The position numbers and the translations under genes were made by a program. Below are positions 62,157 through 64,000 of a DNA stretch of 64,000 nt, in pieces. Position 1 is the stretch's first letter. Every line of letters starts with the position of its first letter. Origin of the DNA: Eukaryota sp. TZLM1-RC (Eukaryota; Metamonada: BaSk clade); NCBI GenBank assembly GCA_040285825.1, contig JAUPSS010000002.1, positions 496,001 to 560,000 on the forward strand. The letters are read 5' to 3'. A model generated the notes under the pieces. That model saw only the letters and a list, made by a program, of their open reading frames with translations, was not told where the DNA came from and did no database searches.

Positions 62157-63195
62157 TTACTCTTTCACCCAATATTTGGGCTAAATGTTTCCCCTCTGAT
62201 ATTGTGGAACTTCCTTCAAGAAGCTTGCTCTCCTTACCACTGACTTTTGCAAAATTGCAGAAAAAAATCTTGAAAGTTTTAGAAAACTTGGATTATATTG
62301 TACGTCTTAGCTTGGCTAAGGAAAAAAATCCCGTTTTTGCAAACTTTTTGATTGATCTTGAAGACAGTTGTTCAAGTTGCCTAATCTCCCAAATTCCCAA
62401 CATTTATGGCCTTCTACTTAATGATCACCAATGGACCACTGCAATGAGAATGAGATGTTTTCTATGGCCTTGTTCATTACCAAATGATTTAATTTGTCGC
62501 TGCAAGAGTGTTGTTACGCTTTCCCGTATTTTAAACTGTAAGTATTTTATAACTTATCGCTCAATTGTTCATGACTCAGTTCGTGATCAATTATATGCCA
62601 TGTGCAAAAGTTTCAATATAGAGGCATTTATTGAGCCACTAGTACGTAAGCTGTCTTCAGATCAAACTGATGATTCCTGTGGTAAAAGAAGGGCAGATTT
62701 AGTAGCTCCAGGGATCGATGGTGTTCTCAATGTTGTAGATGTTGTCTCAGTTGATGTTTGCAAAAATTCTGCTGCTCGTTTAGTGTATTCCGCTGATTCG
62801 CCGTTATCTAACGCCGAAAAGAAGAAGATAAAAAAACATGAAGAATCTTTGGCAGAGCTAGGTAGAGTGGAACATGTGAAATATCAGTTTGTGTTGTTTG
62901 CAATTTATCTTTTTGGCAATATTGGACCTTCAGGGTTGCGCTTTTTTGAAAATTTTAAAAAAGTGTGACTGAATAGGTCTGGTAAAACAATGAACTCCAC
63001 TTTCTGGTTAAATAGAATTGCTTTTTGCATTTTCAAGTCTATTCCTACAATGATTTCAAAGGCACTTTTAGCTATCGGTGTAGAATATGAACGTAATGCT
63101 GTGAGTAGGTTCAGTAATAGTGACGCTTGTTTGGAGGATATTGAATTCTAGATGGTTATTTTTATCTCAATAAATATTCCAGTTTTTTAAAAACA
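62157..63195 (+). mobile_element. LINE family LB, copy 4 (subtype a), truncated
   Basis: Flanked by the 12-bp duplication GTCATTACTGAA at 62145..62156 and 63196..63207, about 210 nt upstream of the beta-COP start on the opposite strand. It encodes from the RT-RLE linker to the end in 62204..62968, then a stop and the C-terminal tail to about 63150. RLE: CRCKSVVTLSRILNCKYF, RSIVHDSVRDQLYAMCKS, IEPLVRKLSS, RRADLVAPGIDGVLNVVDVV. Nearly identical to LB copy 2, so young. Its 3' AATAAATATTCCAG tail precedes the next insertion. Confidence 0.88.
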
Positions 63196-63223
63196 GTCAT
63201 TACTGAAATGAACATTATTAAAA

Positions 63224-63568
63224 GGTTAATGAAAATTCTCATGCCCAATATAATTTATGTCCATTTGTTTTTTCTTTGCTTGGATCTCTAGGTAAGGCTG
63301 CTATGGCTTTCCTTGAGGATTTTGTTGTAGTTGTAAAGGAAAGAACTGGAAGAATTTTCAATCGTGTTTACTGGCAAAACAGGATTGTATTTTCTATTTT
63401 TAAGGGAATGGTAACACTAATTTCTGATTCACTATCTTCTTTTGGGAAATTTTCTGAATCTTTAGCGATTAATTGTTTTGATGTAGGGGAGGCAGGTTTT
63501 GAGGATGTGGAGTTTTAATTGTGTATTTCATATTTGTTGTTGAATAAAAATAAATATTTTAAAAAAAA
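63224..63568 (+). mobile_element. LC-like LINE scrap with 43-bp target duplication
   Basis: A 345-bp 3' end of the subfamily nested at 19526..20207, nearly identical to it (SLLGSLGKAAMAFLEDFVVV in the 63276..63518 region, ending FEDVEF). Flanked by a 43-bp direct duplication at 63181..63223 and 63569..63611 with two mismatches; the duplicated target includes the 3' end and flank of LB copy 4. Confidence 0.87.
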
Positions 63569-63611
63569 AGTTTTTTAAAAAAAGTCATTACTGAAATGAA
63601 CATTATTAAAA

Positions 63612-64000
63612 TGTTATCCATAAATCTGAATCAGTTTCTGAGCGCAAAAAATTAATTTCATAAGAATAATGACTTCATCATTCTCAAGTCTTGCTTGACT
63701 GAATATGTTTGCAATGGCTGAATCCAGAATGAGTGGTAATGAAAGGCCTCAATATCTCTGTAGTAGATAGTTTCTGTTTTTATTGCACGAAAATTGATCG
63801 TGTATTTACAATACCATTAATCAATCCATTTGGCTGGCCTTGAAATACCCTTCATTGTCTACACTGGGTACTCTTAACAATGGCTACTCTTAACAGTGCT
63901 TCCATAATGGCTTCTATAGAGTTCTATTTTCTCAATAATCTCCATGGACATGCTCTCTACTTAATCAATGAGGCTCTTGAACGACATGGTTCAGACCTTA
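63612..64000. other. Window end, no gene recognised
   Basis: Non-coding by inspection. A gene could begin beyond the window edge. Confidence 0.4.

Noticed and set aside
1-64000. CRISPR arrays, tRNA and rRNA genes
   Set aside because: No spaced short repeats and no tRNA T-loop/anticodon pattern or rRNA-like sequence was seen on either strand.

Overview
This window looks like nuclear DNA of a unicellular eukaryote. The host genes are eukaryote-specific: an AP-4 adaptor epsilon subunit, coatomer beta subunit, an AIP1/WDR1-type WD40 protein, a RalGAP-alpha-like protein, a Clu-domain protein, a DUS1-type dihydrouridine synthase and a transketolase. They use the standard code and are mostly intronless. 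Where introns can be placed with confidence (five in transketolase, one in the RalGAP-like gene) they are GT-AG introns of only 29-32 nt. I cannot name the lineage from the sequence.

Layout, left to right. 1-1.9 kb: a Fanzor-like scrap and a 5'-truncated LINE. 1.9-6.1 kb: GNAT acetyltransferase and AP-4 epsilon. 6.1-7.9 kb: LINE in the 3' flank of AP-4 epsilon. 8.5-9.6 kb: first copy of a 1,050-bp unit of unknown type, with an inverted second copy at 32.1-33.15 kb. 10.2-11.6 kb: DUS1-like gene (minus). 12.2-21.0 kb: a repeat nest made of a decayed Fanzor gene cut by a LINE, then a minus-strand LINE cut by a near full-length LINE, which is itself cut by another LINE copy. 22.8-27.2 kb: a 4.3-kb segment with a Fanzor pseudogene, repeated at 36.2-42.3 kb. 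27.4-31.9 kb: RalGAP-like gene. 34.0-36.1 kb: transketolase. 42.3-44.3 kb: LINE pieces. 44.6-46.4 kb: AIP1. 47.6-51.4 kb: Clu-domain protein. 51.5-52.3 kb: LINE. 52.9-54.8 kb: Fanzor. 55.0-55.5 kb: small membrane protein. 56.2-58.9 kb: SANT-like ORF, an unusual interleaved inverted repeat, and another Fanzor. 59.4-61.9 kb: beta-COP (minus). 62.2-63.6 kb: two more LINE copies.

The most interesting content is mobile. I find six Fanzor (eukaryotic TnpB-like, RuvC-fold, predicted RNA-guided nuclease) genes or relics of at least three sequence types. The three best-preserved types keep the three RuvC acidic residues, with the second one just before the zinc finger as reported for Fanzors, but the zinc finger has a C-x9-H first half instead of CxxC. 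One type carries an N-terminal CCHC zinc knuckle resembling the one in the local LINE. All copies carry frameshifts or deletions, whereas host ORFs of up to 1,478 codons are open, so these lesions are probably real decay and not assembly error. The LINEs encode a reverse transcriptase followed by a CCHC/PD-(D/E)XK-like restriction-like endonuclease. Target-site duplications of 11-15 bp (and one of 43 bp) were found for most copies, which allows the insertion order to be read.
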